From Prorocentrum cordatum (taxonomy: Eukaryota; Sar; Dinophyceae; Prorocentrales; Prorocentraceae): a stretch of 64,000 bases of DNA. Below are positions 32,404 through 43,679 of the stretch, one piece after another. The position numbers and the translations under genes were made by a program. Below the pieces are notes generated by a model that was not told the origin of the DNA, did not search any database, and saw only the letters and a program-made list of their open reading frames with translations. The stretch covers positions 228,236 to 292,235 of the forward strand of contig CAUYUJ010015016.1 in the NCBI GenBank assembly GCA_963575745.1, in the 5' to 3' direction. Each line of letters begins with the position of its first letter. The stretch's first letter is position 1.

Positions 32404-34975
32404 ATGAGTCGCCGCGGCGCGGAGAAGGCTGCCTCTGGCACGCGTTCTCCTGCGGTGGGTGACCTCGCCGCGGTGTCGGCAGCCGAGTCCTGGAGGTCCC
32501 GGCGAGAAGTGCATCCCGTCCGGCCCGGTGGCCCCGTCAATTTCCGGAATGGTGGGCGGCCAACCAAAATCGGCCAGAGGCCCTGGCGCGCGTGCACCAA
32601 CTACTCAAATGGCAAGGTCGTCCAGGAATGGTGGATGACGCCGTTCCTCGCGCCTAGTCACGAGGTGGCCACGATGATAGGCAATGGCGGTGTTGAGACA
32701 ATGTTGCAAAAATGTTGCGTCGCTGCCTCTGGCGCGGGGCCAGAGACGCACATGCGCCGGACGGACATCTACAGGATCGCGTCTATGGCCAGGAGCCACC
32801 CCATGGTCTGTCATACGCGGCGTGGACCCAACGACAAAGACCAACACCCAGAGATGAAGGACATATTTGGTCGCGCAGAAAAATGGCACCATTCTCCATT
32901 TGATTTGCACCTGTCGGCGGCGTCCCGCGCGGAGATGATCGTCGGGTGCTCTGTCAACGGGGCCGTCAACATTGCGCGTGATGACCCTGCTGCTCATGGG
33001 CTGCTCGGTTTGTGGTGGAAGCCTGCTCGTCAGGCGAAGCTCTCGCCATAGCAAGAGGACGCGGCTCGGGCAGTCTTTTTCCACTTGATGGAAGGCGATC
33101 ATCGAGTGCCAGAAATATACGCCTGCGAGTTTCACGTTCTCCCAAACGTCTCCGCTGCCTCTTGCGCGTCCGCTGCCTCTGCCGCGCCCGCTTGCTTTGG
33201 CGCGTTCGCCGCTCCTGCTGCTGCTGCAGCTGCTGCCGTTGGTGCTCCTGCGGCAGCTCCTGCTGCGCCAGCTGCTCCTGCGCCAGCTGCAGCTGCTGCG
33301 ATTGTTGCAGCTCCTGCGCCAGCTGCAGCTGCTGCTCCTGCTGCGCCAGCTGCCCCCGCGGCAGCTCCAGCTCAGTTCCCGCCGCTGCCGCCGCGGCTGC
33401 CGCAGGCGGCGCCGCCGCCTGCCGCGGCGCCGCCGCAGGCGCCGCCGCCTGCCGCGGCGACTTCGCAGAATGCCAGCACCGCTGCCTCTGGCGCGCGCGT
33501 CATGCCACCCCTGCATGTGGCACCGCTGGCATCGGTGAGCGCCGCTACCGCTGCTAGCTCGCCGCCGCCGCCGCGGCCGGCCGCCAGCTCGCCGTCGCCG
33601 CCGCCAGGGCAGCCTCCTCAGAGTTCCGCGCCTGCTGCCTCTGGCGGCTATGCTGCGCCTTCGGTGGCGACGGCCTCGGGCAGCGCGATCGCGGCGCCTC
33701 CGCCTGCAAGCCAGTCGATGGACACGACGCGACGGGGGAGGCACGAGGAGCGGACGGAAGAGCGGCGGACGAGGATGCGTTCCAGAAGCCAGCCGAGACC
33801 GACCGAGGCGGATCTTTCTGCTGCCTCTTGCGCGTCTGCTGCCTCTGGCGCATCAGAATCAGTGGACGAGTCAGAGGTTGGCGCATCAGAATCAGGCGGC
33901 GAGTCAGAGGTTGGTGTCTCTGGCGACCTCGACTTTGTTGCTGGTGTCACCGACGACCCCGGTTTGGTGTCACTGACGACTCCTCTGTCTGAGCGGGCCT
34001 TGTCGCGATTGCCCGAGGCTCAAAAGGCCGAGTTACGCAGGGCGCACCGATCGGACAGGCCTAAGGAGGATCATTTCGTCGACAGCAGGGCGAGTTGGGA
34101 AGCGAACGCAAGAGCTCTTGTCCGAAACTGGCAAATGTCGCAGCTCCAGGACGCAAGCGGCCATGCGCTTCTGCGCCGGCTCGACCATTTCTGCGAGCCC
34201 GCCCCTACGCCGGGGCAGTTTTTCCACGGCATGCCCCACCGAAACGACAACCCAGACAACGCGGGGCAGATATGGGACGTCGTGCGCGCTGGCCTCCAAG
34301 AAACAACACTACAATAAGCGGCTCCAGCAGGCCCTGTGGCCTGGCGCTGCCAGATCTGGCGCGCCTGTCGCTGCCTCTGGCGCGCCCTTCGCCGACGCAT
34401 GCCCGAACGCCGTGCTCGGCGACGGGTGGGCGGCGCTCGCGCCAGAGGCCTTCGAGCAATCGAAGCGCCCAGCCCGCATTCCCAGCGACGAAAGGCACGT
34501 CCACCACATCCTCGAGAAGCACAGCGGCGAGGCGCGGCACTGGGGGGCCCTCGCATGGATCGAGGTGGACTCTGGCCACATCGAGATGCTCTTCCACGTC
34601 AATCTCTGGCGTCGCCAGCCGGTTAAGACCGAGCGGGCGCATGAGTTTCTGGTCTGGGCGAATGCGAGAGGGGAGGCGGAATTCCTGCCTCTGGAGGACA
34701 TCAACACGGCCCTGCACATGGAGGATGGCGAGACCCGCGTTCTCAAGCGTGTCATCCGCGACGTCACCTCTGCCTCTGGCGAGACGTGGTGCATCCGGGC
34801 GGGCAATTACATAACGCTTGCGGAACTGTTTGATTTCGGGTGCCGCCTTTGCTCCTGCCGCTACCCGTGCACGTTGTACCTCCGACAACCGATGTTCGTG
34901 CACGGGAAAGGGCGCAGCCAGTCGCAGTCGGAGCAGGCAGTTATCAACAGGAATGTGGCGCCTCCAGTTTGTGGA
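32404..34975 (+). CDS. AASGA-cassette protein, unknown function, with one in-frame stop and one frame change
   Basis: Starting MSRRGAEKAASGTRSP at 32404, one frame runs to 34317 with a single TAG at 33049-33051; text on both sides is protein-like (RAEMIVGCSVNGAVNIARDD before, AARAVFFHLMEGDHRVPEIY after). The middle (33150-33650) is an Ala/Pro/Ser region made by GCTCCTGCTGC repeats. Near 34295 coding continues in another frame (KKQHYNKRLQQALWPGAA, WGALAWIEVDSGHIEMLFHV, ELFDFGCRLCSCRYPCTLYL, SEQAVINRNVAPP) to about 34975. The Cys cluster CRLCSCRYPC may bind metal. I do not recognise the family. Cassettes appear in both frames but always read AASGA-like. Confidence 0.5.
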
Positions 34976-35094
34976 GATAGGGCACTGGCGCCTGCCCAGG
35001 CGGCCAGGGTGAGAGCGCGGCGCTGCTGGGTCGCTGCCTCTGGCGCGTCTTTGCGACACTTACTTACTTCTGCCCTAGCTGCCTCTGGCGCTTC

Positions 35095-36640
35095 CTTCCT
35101 TCTGCGAGTAGCCCGCTTAATTTTGCTAAGGTCTCGTTTAGTTTTCTTATATTCTCGTTTAGTTTTGCTAGGGTCCTGCTTAGTTGTCCGAGGGTCTCGT
35201 TTACTTTTGCTGGTCCTGTTTCGTTTTCCTAGGGTCTCGCTTGGTTTTGGTAGGGTCTGGTTTAGTTTTCCTTGAGTCTCGTTTAGTTTTGCTGGGGTCC
35301 TGTTTAGTTGTCCTATGGTCTCGTTTAGTTTCGGCAGGGTCCTGTTTAGTTGTCCTAGGGTCTCGCTTAGTTTTGGCAGGGTCCTGTTTAGTTTTCCCAG
35401 GGTCCCGTCTAGTTCTGCTAGGGTCACGTTTAGTTTTCCGAGGGTCTCGTTTAGTTTTGGTAGGGTCCTGTTAAGTGTTCCTAGGGTCCCGTTTAGTTTT
35501 GGTAGGGTCTTGTTTGGTTGCCCTTAGGGTCTCGTTTAGTTTTGGTAGGGTCATGTTAAGTTGTCGTTGGGTCTCGTTTAGTTTTGGTAGGGTCTTGTTT
35601 AGTTTTCCGATGGTCTCGTTTAGTTTTGGTGGGGTCCTGTTTAGTTGTCCTAGGGTCTTGTTTAGTTTTGGTAGGGTCCGTTTTAGTTTTCCTAGGGTCT
35701 CGTTTAGTTTTGCCAGGGTTCTGCTTAGTTGTCCTAGGGTCTCGTTTAGTTTTTGTAAGGCCATGTTTAGTTGTCCTAGGGTCTCGTTTAGTTATGGTAG
35801 GGTCCTGTTTGGTTGTCCGACGGTCTCGTTTAGCATTGGTACGGTCATGTTTAGTTTTCCTAGGGCCTCGTTTAGTTTTGCTTGGGTCCTGCTTAGTTTT
35901 CCGATGGTCTCGTTTAGTTGTGGTAGGGTCATGTTTCGTTATCCGAGGGTCTCGTTTAGTTTTGCTAGGGACTTGTTTAGTTTTCCTAGGGCCTCGTTTA
36001 GTTTTGCGAGGGTCAGGTTCAGTTTTCCGGGGGTCTCGTTTAGTTTTGCTGGTCCTGTTTTGTTTTCATTGAGCTTTCGTGCAGTTGTCCTACGGTACAG
36101 TATTGTGTAGTTGTCCTTCCGTTTTGTTTAAATGTCTTACGGTCTTGTTTAGTTTTACCAGGGTCTTCTCTAGTTTCCATAAAGTCTTGTTTAGTTGTCT
36201 TAGGGCCTTGTCTAGTTTTCCGAAGGGGCTCGTCTCGTTTTCTTGGGGTCTCGTTTAGTTTTCGCTGGGTCTTGTTTAGTTTTCTGAGGGCCGTGTCTAG
36301 TTAGCATAGGGTCTTGTGTGTTTTCCCTTGGGTCTTGTCTACTTCTCCTACGGTCTTGTCTAGTTTTCCGAGGGTCTTCTTTAATTTTACTAGGGTCTTG
36401 TCTTGTTCTCCTAGGGCCTTCTCTAGTTTTCCTAGGGTCTTATCCTGTTTTCCTAGTTTGGGTCTTGTCTAGTTGTCCTACGGTCTGGTTTAGTTGTCCT
36501 ATGGGCTTCTGTAGTTTGCCCAGGGTCTTCCCTAGTTTTTTTCATTGGTAGTGTTTAGTTTTCCCCTGGCAGTGTTTAGTCTTCTCCTGGTCGCGTTTAG
36601 TCTTCCCTTGGCTCGTTTGGTTTTCTCCTGGTCGTGCCGA
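35095..36640 (+). repeat. array of 21-bp monomers (42-bp higher-order unit)
   Basis: Alternating GGGTCTCGTTTAGTTTTGGT and GGGTCCTGTTTAGTTGTCCT-type monomers, about 70 copies, become looser after 36100. Because 21 is divisible by three, all frames stay open (for example KLNETLGQLNRTLP on minus). These frames are artefacts. The same monomer builds the foldback arms at 41570-43620. Confidence 0.9.
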
Positions 36641-37402
36641 TTTTTCTCCTCGGTCGCGTGGAATTTTTCCCTGATCCGCGCCGCCGCCGTCGTCGCCATC
36701 ATCGCGCTTCGTCGAGCTCGCTGTTGCCCCATAGCCGGTTTGGCACAAGCAGAGCGTCGCCCATCTGCGGCGCACCGCGATCGGGGACGCTGTGCTGGGC
36801 GATGCGCGCGCCGCTTTATGTTCAATTCGGTGGTTATCTAAAAAAAACGGCAGCAGCGAGCGCGGGGCAGCCGTTGCCGCCGCGGGGACATTGAGACAAA
36901 CCCGCAGCGGCGGAGCGTCCAGCGCCCAGACCCCTGGGGCCCTGTTGCTGCTTCTCCTCCTCCTGCTCCTCTTTCTCCTCCCCTCCTTGTCCTCCTCCTT
37001 CTGCATCCGCCGCCTCCTCGTCGATCTGTTCCTGCCCCAGTCTTTTTATATTTAAAAAATACCAGGCCCAATTTGGAAAACAAATGCGAGGCCCACTGCG
37101 GGGCAAAGAAGATCCGAGGTGCAATGTTGCCCCCCAAAAAATACCAAATTTTGAAGAAAAAAACAAGAAGAAGGAAAAAGAAGAAAACAAAACAAAAAAA
37201 CAGACAGGTGCGAACTCCAATTTTCTTGGACACGCTGAAGATGAGGGCGAAACTTCTGAACAAAATGCAGTTGCGGAGCCCGCATCTGGAAAAAATGCGC
37301 GGGGCCCAATTTTGCAAAAAAAACAATGCGGGGAACATATGTCTGCAACAACTACCAGTTGCATACCCAATGTCGAAAAAAAGAGGCGCGCGTGCTCCAT
37401 TT

Positions 37403-38500
37403 TGTATATATATATATATATATAACTGCGGGGCCCACCTTTACCCCACCCAAAAAAAACGCTGTGAGTTAACAGAGTTTGAAAACAAAAAATGAGAGGC
37501 CGAACTAATCATAAAAAAATGAGTTCGTTTTATTTCTATTGTTCTCCGAGTTGTCGCAGCGACAATGTTACGTGTTTTCTCCACCGGGCAATTTCTTTCT
37601 TTCCATTTGTTTTGTAAAGTTGTCGTGGCGACAACTTTTTAATGCAAAAATCCAGACGGCAACTTTATTTGTTTCCCGCATTTTTTCCAGCGCGACATGT
37701 TTTTTTTTGATTTTTTCCTCCCGACAAATATATCATGTTCATTTTTTTCCGAGGCCTACGTTTGCAAATAAATAAGTTATGCCGCGCAAGTTTTGCAGAC
37801 ATAATTAAGTTGCGCTGCAGGAGCTGCGGGAAAACATGCAGCGGGGAAAAATTGCGAAATCAATTGAAGCATTTGTTTCAAATATGTTGGGATTATGTAT
37901 ATACATATATATATATGTTGTGGCGAGGCCCAACTGCGGAAAATTTCGACGACAAGATTGAAGAACTGTTGCGAGGTAAAAGAATTGAAAAACAAATGTA
38001 TTGAGGCCCAATTGGAATAAAGAATAAAAGCTGCGCGGGGCAACGAGGGACTTGGCCCCGCGCGGCCCGCGATCATGGCCAGAGGCGCGACCGCGAGCGT
38101 CGACTAGCGCGGCGGGGGGAGGCGCGTCGAAGGTCAGGCGCCGCGAGGGCGCGCGCTTGGAGGAGAAAAAATTCAAAAAATACAGTTGGTGGTGTGGCGA
38201 CTCCATTAAAAAATGATCAGACATAAAATTGTCGGGCGGGCAAAACTTCTGACAGCTTTCAAAACAATTCAAGTTTATTTTCGCTTTATAAAAAGAACTG
38301 TCGGTGCGACGATTCCATTAGAGACGCCCCGAACAAACATAAAATTGTCGAGTGGAAAATGTTGAAAAACATAAAGTTGCCGCTGCGTCAACATTTGAAA
38401 AAATTCGAGGAAACAAAAAAAACTGCCGGGTGGAAACATCAAGTCGGTGGTGCCAGTCTTTTGGGTTGGTTATTAATATATATATATATATATATATGTA
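37403..38500. repeat. (TA)n microsatellites
   Basis: Three short TA runs near 37403-37424, 37897-37918 and 38476-38500 lie in the AT-rich interior of element 3. Confidence 0.85.
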
Positions 38501-38966
38501 TACACACACGAAGAAACGTAAAATTGTCGGTTGGGAAAAATGTTGAAAACATAAAGATGTCTTTGCGACAAGTTTATTCAAACAAAAATGGGAAAAAACT
38601 GTCGGGGGAAAAGTTTTGAAAGCAAATGAAGTTGTCACTGCCACAATTTCATGGAACACATGTTGGGGAAACTATACAATAAAGTTGTCGGGTGGAAAAA
38701 ATTTGAAACAGAAAAACATAATGTTGACGCTACCACTGCTTTTTGCATTAATAAAATGGAAAACAAATACATCAAGTTGTTGGGTTGATTTTTTAACGAA
38801 AAAAAGTTGTCTCCACCGCAACTCGTATTGGGCATTTTTTCAAGCAAAAAAAAAGTTGCGGGTGGGAAAAATTTTGAGAAAAACATAAAGTTGCGACGGG
38901 GGTTGTGGAAGAGGAAAATTCGGAGCCATGCGTTATTTTATCAAATTTCGAGACCGGCTGAAATCA

Positions 38967-39141
38967 GCGAACATTGAATCTGTGCGTTGGGCTCTTGAGT
39001 TGTGGACGTAATTAAAAATCAATATGCAACCACAACTCAACATCCCAACATAATGATTCAATGTTCGCTTATTTTACCCGGTTCTGAAAATTGGTAAAAT
39101 AAGCGAACGGTGAATCGGCATGTCGGCCAACTGAGTTGTCG
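38967..39141. repeat. three 39-bp copies in alternating orientation (two hairpins)
   Basis: Arm 38967-39005 (GCGAACATTGAATC...GAGTTGTGG) is inverted at 39030-39068, and a third copy in the first orientation starts at 39103. The second and third also pair through TTCGCTTATTTTACC and GGTAAAATAAGCGAA around a 14-nt loop. Confidence 0.8.
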
Positions 39142-39174
39142 CATCTTGGCCCGAGGAGTTTGGCATCGGAGTTT

Positions 39175-40150
39175 TTTTTACTTGACAGCTCTTGCTGATA
39201 GGTTTCTAGTAGGGTCAAAAGAGAGCATCATGACTCCTCAGGGGGGTCTGGGCGGGTGCTGGGGAAGAGAACCGGGAACATAACCGGGCTCGTTTTAAAC
39301 AAACATTCACACATTTCGTGCTCTTCGACCTCCCAGAACTCCATTCCCGGGCCACATTTTGAATAACCGGAGCCAACAGTCACACACTTCGTGCTCTTCG
39401 ACCTCCCAGAACTCCATTCCCGGGCCACATTTTGGATGCCCGGAGCCAACTGTAGGCCACTTCGTGCTCTTCGATTTCCCAGAACTCCATTCCCGGGCCA
39501 CATTTTGGATGCCCGGAGCCAACTGTAGGCCACTTCGTGCTCTTCGAGTTCCCAGAACTCCATTCCTGGGCATGATTTTGAATGCCCGGAGCCAACTGTA
39601 GGCCACTTCGTGTTCTTCGAGTTCCCAGAACTCCATTCCCGGGCCACATTTTGAATGCTGAGGCAGGCTGATGCTGAGGCAGGCTGAGGCTGAGGCAGGC
39701 TGAGGCTGAGGCCGAGGCTGAAGGCAGACTGAGGCTGAGGCTGAAGCAGGCTGAGGCTGAGGCTGAGGCAGGCTGAGGCTGAGGCTGAGGCAGGCTGATG
39801 CTGAGGCAGGCTGAGGCTGAGGCTGAGGCAGGCTGAGGCTGAGGCAGGCTGAGGCTGAGGCTGAGGCTGAGGCCGAGGCTGAAGGCAGACTGAGGCTGAG
39901 GCTGAAGCAGGCTGAGGCCGAGGCTGAGGCAGGCTGAGGCTGAGGCAGGCTGAGGCTGAGGCTGAGGCAGGCTGAGGCTGAGGCTGCGATTGTGACTGCC
40001 GTTGTCACTGCGACTGTCATCGCGAATGCGACTACGACTGCGAGAACAGCAGAATTCTTCAACTGGATTCTCATCTCAATCTTAAGGGGAATGCTTCCAT
40101 ACATGCTCCTACACATCGCTGTTAGGTTGCTTTGCCGGGATAATTTTGGG
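39175..40150 (+). repeat. composite dispersed repeat, intact copy
   Basis: In order: a unique 5' block (39175-39309) with GATAGGTTTCTAGTAGGG and AAAAGAGAGCATC, five 73-bp units (to about 39655), a GAGGCTGAGGCAGGCT array (to about 39985) and a unique 3' block ending TTTGCCGGGATAATTTTGG at 40149. This is the uninterrupted version of the copy split by element 1, and it lies inside element 3. Confidence 0.85.
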
Positions 40151-40377
40151 GAAAAAGCTGTCGGGGGGAACAGTTTTGGGAAAAAAGGTTGTCGCGTGGG
40201 GAAAAATTTGAGAAACAAATTGTCGCCAGAGACAAAAATTGAAAGCAATCAAGTTGTCGCTGCGACATTTTTTGCTGTTGCAAAAAATCGAAAGACATGC
40301 AATTGTCGGGTTGGAAAAATATGGAAATAATCAAGTTATCGTTGCGACGACCTTATTATTGAAAAACCATGAGAGCG

Positions 40378-40690
40378 CGGATGACGAAATGGCCATCAAG
40401 TGTGCGCACACGCGCAACTGCCGCTTTCTCGACAACGACAACTACCAGGACTGGCTCCGCGCCCTCCACAATCCCCAGCAGTGCGCCTGGCTGGAGAGCA
40501 ACCAGGAGAAGCTCCATATGAAGTACTACTTTGACTCCCTGGGCTTCTTCGAAACGCTGGACGGGAACAGTGCCGTCATTTCAACTATGCAGGGCGCGAG
40601 TGATGCAGGCGGTCGGACTGGGCCGTGCAGTCTTGATTATACGCGTGCGCGCGTCGATCCTGTGTCTCATGTGCATGGCGACGACTCCGG
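40378..40690 (+). CDS. coding fragment, unknown function
   Basis: The frame reads MAIKCAHTRNCRFLDNDNYQ, DWLRALHNPQQCAWLESNQE and LHMKYYFDSLGFFETLDG, a well-mixed globular composition. The signal fades after about 40590, and AT-rich sequence follows. It may be one exon of a larger plus-strand gene. I do not recognise it. Confidence 0.4.
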
Positions 40691-41246
40691 TGTGGCGTCC
40701 GTTCAAATTTTCTTTCATTTTTTAAATTGTTTTCAAAATTTTACACCGCGCATTTTTAAAACTACAAGAGTGAGCCTCGCACGTTGAGCCATGCGTTGCA
40801 TCGAAAACTTGCGCCTCGCATTTTTTTTTTGCAACAGTGGGCGTGCAAATGCTAGTTTTGCAAGCGTATTTTCCTCGCGTTGCTTTTCTTACAAATTCGG
40901 CGCATCTTCGGTACCCCCCCCCAAAAAAAAAACAAAAATGGAGCTCGCAAATGTTTTGCGTCGTAAAAAAAGAAGATTTGACCTGCTATTGTTTCAAGAT
41001 TGGAGCAGGAACAGATCGAGGAGGAGGCGGGGGCAGAAGGAGGGGGACAATGGGAGGCAGGGGGGAGAGGAGCAGGAGGAGGAGAAGCAACACCAGTACC
41101 AGCAGCAGGACCAGCACCCGCAGCAGAACCAGCAGCCGCAGCAGCAGCAGGGCAGAGAGGATCAGACTGCGGCAGTTCTCGGCTTAAGGCAACCACCCGC
41201 GCGCAAGGGCCAGACGCTTCCTTCTTCTGGAGGCGACAACCGAAAA

Positions 41247-41575
41247 GCTAAAGTGAGGCGCTGCCTCTGGCGCGCCTGCTGCCTCTGGCGCATTGCCGAT
41301 GTTGTTGCCGATGGGGGCGGTTTGCCGGGCCTGCAAGCAACGCCCCCGCGACCATGATGGTTCGTGCAGGAATCGTGATTGTAGAGAGTTCCGCCCAGGA
41401 CGTACGGGGCAACACTTTAAGAGGAAACGGCAGCAGAATCTCCTCGGGAACGTCGCAAAATGCCTCGGTGACTTCGTTCAGGGCGGGTGCGTCGCTTCGC
41501 TATGTCACAGGCGCGTTGTTCGCATGGGCATTGCGGCAGGCATTTTGCTGCGAGAACAAGACTCGAGAAAAAACT
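41247..41575 (+). CDS. coding fragment with two AASGA cassettes and a Cys-rich motif
   Basis: In one frame, two cassettes (41260, 41278) lead into LPMLLPMGAVCRACKQRPRD, HDGSCRNRDCREFRPG and QQNLLGNVAKCLGDFVQGG. The C-x2-C and C-x4-C spacing could bind zinc. It may continue the cassette protein at 32404-34975 across element 3. Confidence 0.35.
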
Positions 41576-43620
41576 AAACAGGACCCCAGCAAAACTAGAC
41601 GAGACCTCAGGACAATTAAACAGGACCTTACCACAACTAAACGAGACCCTAGGCAAACTAAAGAGGACCCTACCAAATCTAAACGAGACCGTAGGACAAC
41701 TAAAGAGGACCCTAGCAAAACTACACGAGACCCTAGGAAAACTAAACACGACCCTACGAAACCTAAACGAAACCCTAGGAAAAACTAAGCACGACCTACC
41801 AAACCTCAACGAGGCCCCCCGGGCCCCCCCGGGCCCCCCCCGGGCCGCCCGGGCCCCCCCTGGGACCCCCCCTTGCTCTTCCCGGACCGCCCCAAGCCCC
41901 CCCCGGGCCACCCCGGGCCACCCCCAGCCCCCCGGGCTTTTCCCGGGCGCCAAGCCCGGAACCCGTGACCGGCGCGGGACCAGGGTTCGTTTAGTTTTGG
42001 TAGGGTCTTGTTTAGTTTTCTTCGGGTATCGTTTAGTGTTGTTAGGGTCTCGTGTACTTTTGGTATGGTCTTGTTTAGTTGTCCTAGGGTCTCGTTTAGT
42101 TTGGGTAGGGTCCTGTTTAGTTTTCCTGGGGTCTCGTTTAGTCTTTGGTCGGGTCCTGTTGAGTTGTCCTAGGGTTTCGTTTAGTTTCGGTGGGGTCTTG
42201 TTTAGTTTTCCTAGCCAAACTAAACAAGACTCAAAAAAATACCAAATCAAAATTAGAAGAGATCTCAGGAACACTAAACAGGACCTCACCAAAACTAAAC
42301 GAGACCCCAAACTAAAGAGGACCCCACCAAAACTAAACGAGACCGTAGGAAAACTAAAGAGGACCCCAGCAAAACTAAACGAGACCTCAGGAAAACTAAA
42401 CACGACCCCGCGAAGCCTAAACGAGACCAGAGGAAAACTAAACAGGACCCAGCCAAAACTAAACGAGGCCCCCCCGGGCCCCCCCCGGGCTGCCCGGCCC
42501 CCCCCGAGACCCCCACCCCCCCCCCCCCAGGCCGCCCCCTGCCTCCCCCCAGGCCCCCCCCGGTCCCCCCCCCGGGCCGCCCGGGCCCCCCCCCGGGCCC
42601 CCTCCGAGCCCCCTTCGGGCGCGAAGCACGGAAGCCGTGACCGGCGCGGGGCCAGGGTTCGTTTGGTTTTGGTAGGGTCTTGTTTAGTGTTCCTGGGGTC
42701 TCGTTTAGTGTTGCTCGGGTCCTGTTTAGTTTTCCGAGGGTCTCGTTTAATTTTGGTAGGGTTCTGTTTAGTTGTCCGAGGGTCTCGTTTAGTTTTGGTA
42801 GGGTCATGTTTAGTTATCTTAAGATCTTGTTTAGTATTTGGTAGGGCCCTGTTTAGTTTTCCTGGGGTCTCGTTTAGTTTCGGCAGGGTCCCGCTTATAG
42901 TTTTCCTAGCCAAAACTAAACAAGACTCCGGTGGAAGAGCTAAACAGGACCCAAGCAAAACTAGACGAGATCCCAGGAAAACTAAACAGGACCTGACCAA
43001 AACTAAACGAGACCCTAGGAAAACTAAAGAGGACCCTACCAAAACTAAACGAGACCGTAGGAAAGCTAAAGAGGACCCCAGCAAAACTAAACGAGACCTT
43101 AGGAAAACTAAACACGACCCTACGAAACCTAAACGAGACCTTAGGAAAATTAAACAAGACCCTACCAAAGCTAAACGAAGCCCCCCGGCCACCCCCCGGG
43201 GGGTGCGCCCCCCGGGACCCCCCCCGGGCCCCTCCTGGGCCGCCCCCGGCGTTCCCCGGGCCCCCCCCGGCCCCCCTCCCGGGCTGCCCGGGCCCCCCCC
43301 CGGGCCCTCCCTGGGCCCCCCCCCCGCGCGCGAAGCCCAGAACCCGTGACCGGCGCGGGGCCAGAGATCGTTCAGTTTTGGTAGGGTCATGTTTAGTGTT
43401 CCTAGGGTCTCGTTCAGTGTTGCTAGGGTCTTGTTTATTTTTCCCAGGGTCTCGTTTACTTTTGGTCGGGTCCTGTTTAGTTTTCCTATGGTCTCGTTTA
43501 GTTTTGGTAGGGTCATGTTTACTTTTCCTAGGGTCTCGTTTAGTTTTTGGTAGGGCCCTGTTTAGTTTTCCTGGGGTCTCGTTTAGTTTTGGTAGGGTCT
43601 TGTTTAGTTTTCCTAGCACA
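41570..43620. repeat. three tandem foldback units built from the 21-bp monomer
   Basis: Each unit is a complement-oriented arm (CCCTAGGAAAACTAAACGAG type), a GC-rich spacer ending CCGTGACCGGCGCGGG, and a forward arm (GGTCTCGTTTAGTTTTGGT type). Units run about 41570-42212, 42213-42906 and 42907-43620. Junctions are symmetric, for example TTTAGTTTTCCTAGCC followed by AAACTAAACAAGACTC at 42205-42230. Each could fold into a hairpin with arms of about 230 bp. Confidence 0.85.
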
Positions 43621-43679
43621 AATTGAACAAGACTCTAGAGTGAGAGGAGAAATTTGCTTGGCGAAGGACCCAACCATGT

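Larger units (their letters stand above)
31012..35091 (+). repeat. dispersed 14-bp cassette GCTGCCTCTGGCGC
   Basis: Exact copies begin near 31012, 31337, 31358, 31466, 31511, 31523, 32184, 32722, 33481, 33839, 34370, 35033 and 35078, with more near-copies, all on plus. Two more lie at 41260 and 41278. Inside open frames they read AASGA. A 50-bp stretch around the 31466 copy is repeated at 32184. Confidence 0.85.
37550..40345. repeat. element 3 hairpins TTGTCG-n-CGACAA
   Basis: TTGTCGCAGCGACAA at 37551, GTTGTCGTGGCGACAAC at 37619, TTGTCGCCAGAGACAA at 40220 and TGTCGCTGCGACA near 40255, with about eight looser copies (near 38381, 38558, 38630 and 40335). They often follow AAA and precede A/T runs. 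This family was not seen elsewhere. Confidence 0.6.
36944..41091. mobile_element. Element 3: 4.1-kb AT-rich segment with about 99-bp inverted ends
   Basis: The left end (36944-37042) and the complement of the right end (40998-41091) align over their lengths, sharing TTCTCCTCCTCCTGCTCCTC and GATCTGTTCCTGCYCCARTC. Much of the match is pyrimidine-rich, but the inner 25 bp are not simple sequence. The interior is strikingly AT-rich, holds the TTGTCG/CGACAA hairpins and the intact composite repeat, and has no AASGA cassette, whereas cassettes occur on both sides. Whether this is a transposon or an inverted segmental copy is open. Confidence 0.45.

Noticed and set aside
35095-36640. Leu/Val/Ser- or Lys/Leu/Asn-rich repeat protein
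   Set aside because: The 21-bp period makes every frame open; composition follows the DNA repeat.
35095-36640. Telomere-like array (GTTTAG, TAGGG pieces)
   Set aside because: The unit is 21/42 bp, interior, and not a simple TTTAGGG array.
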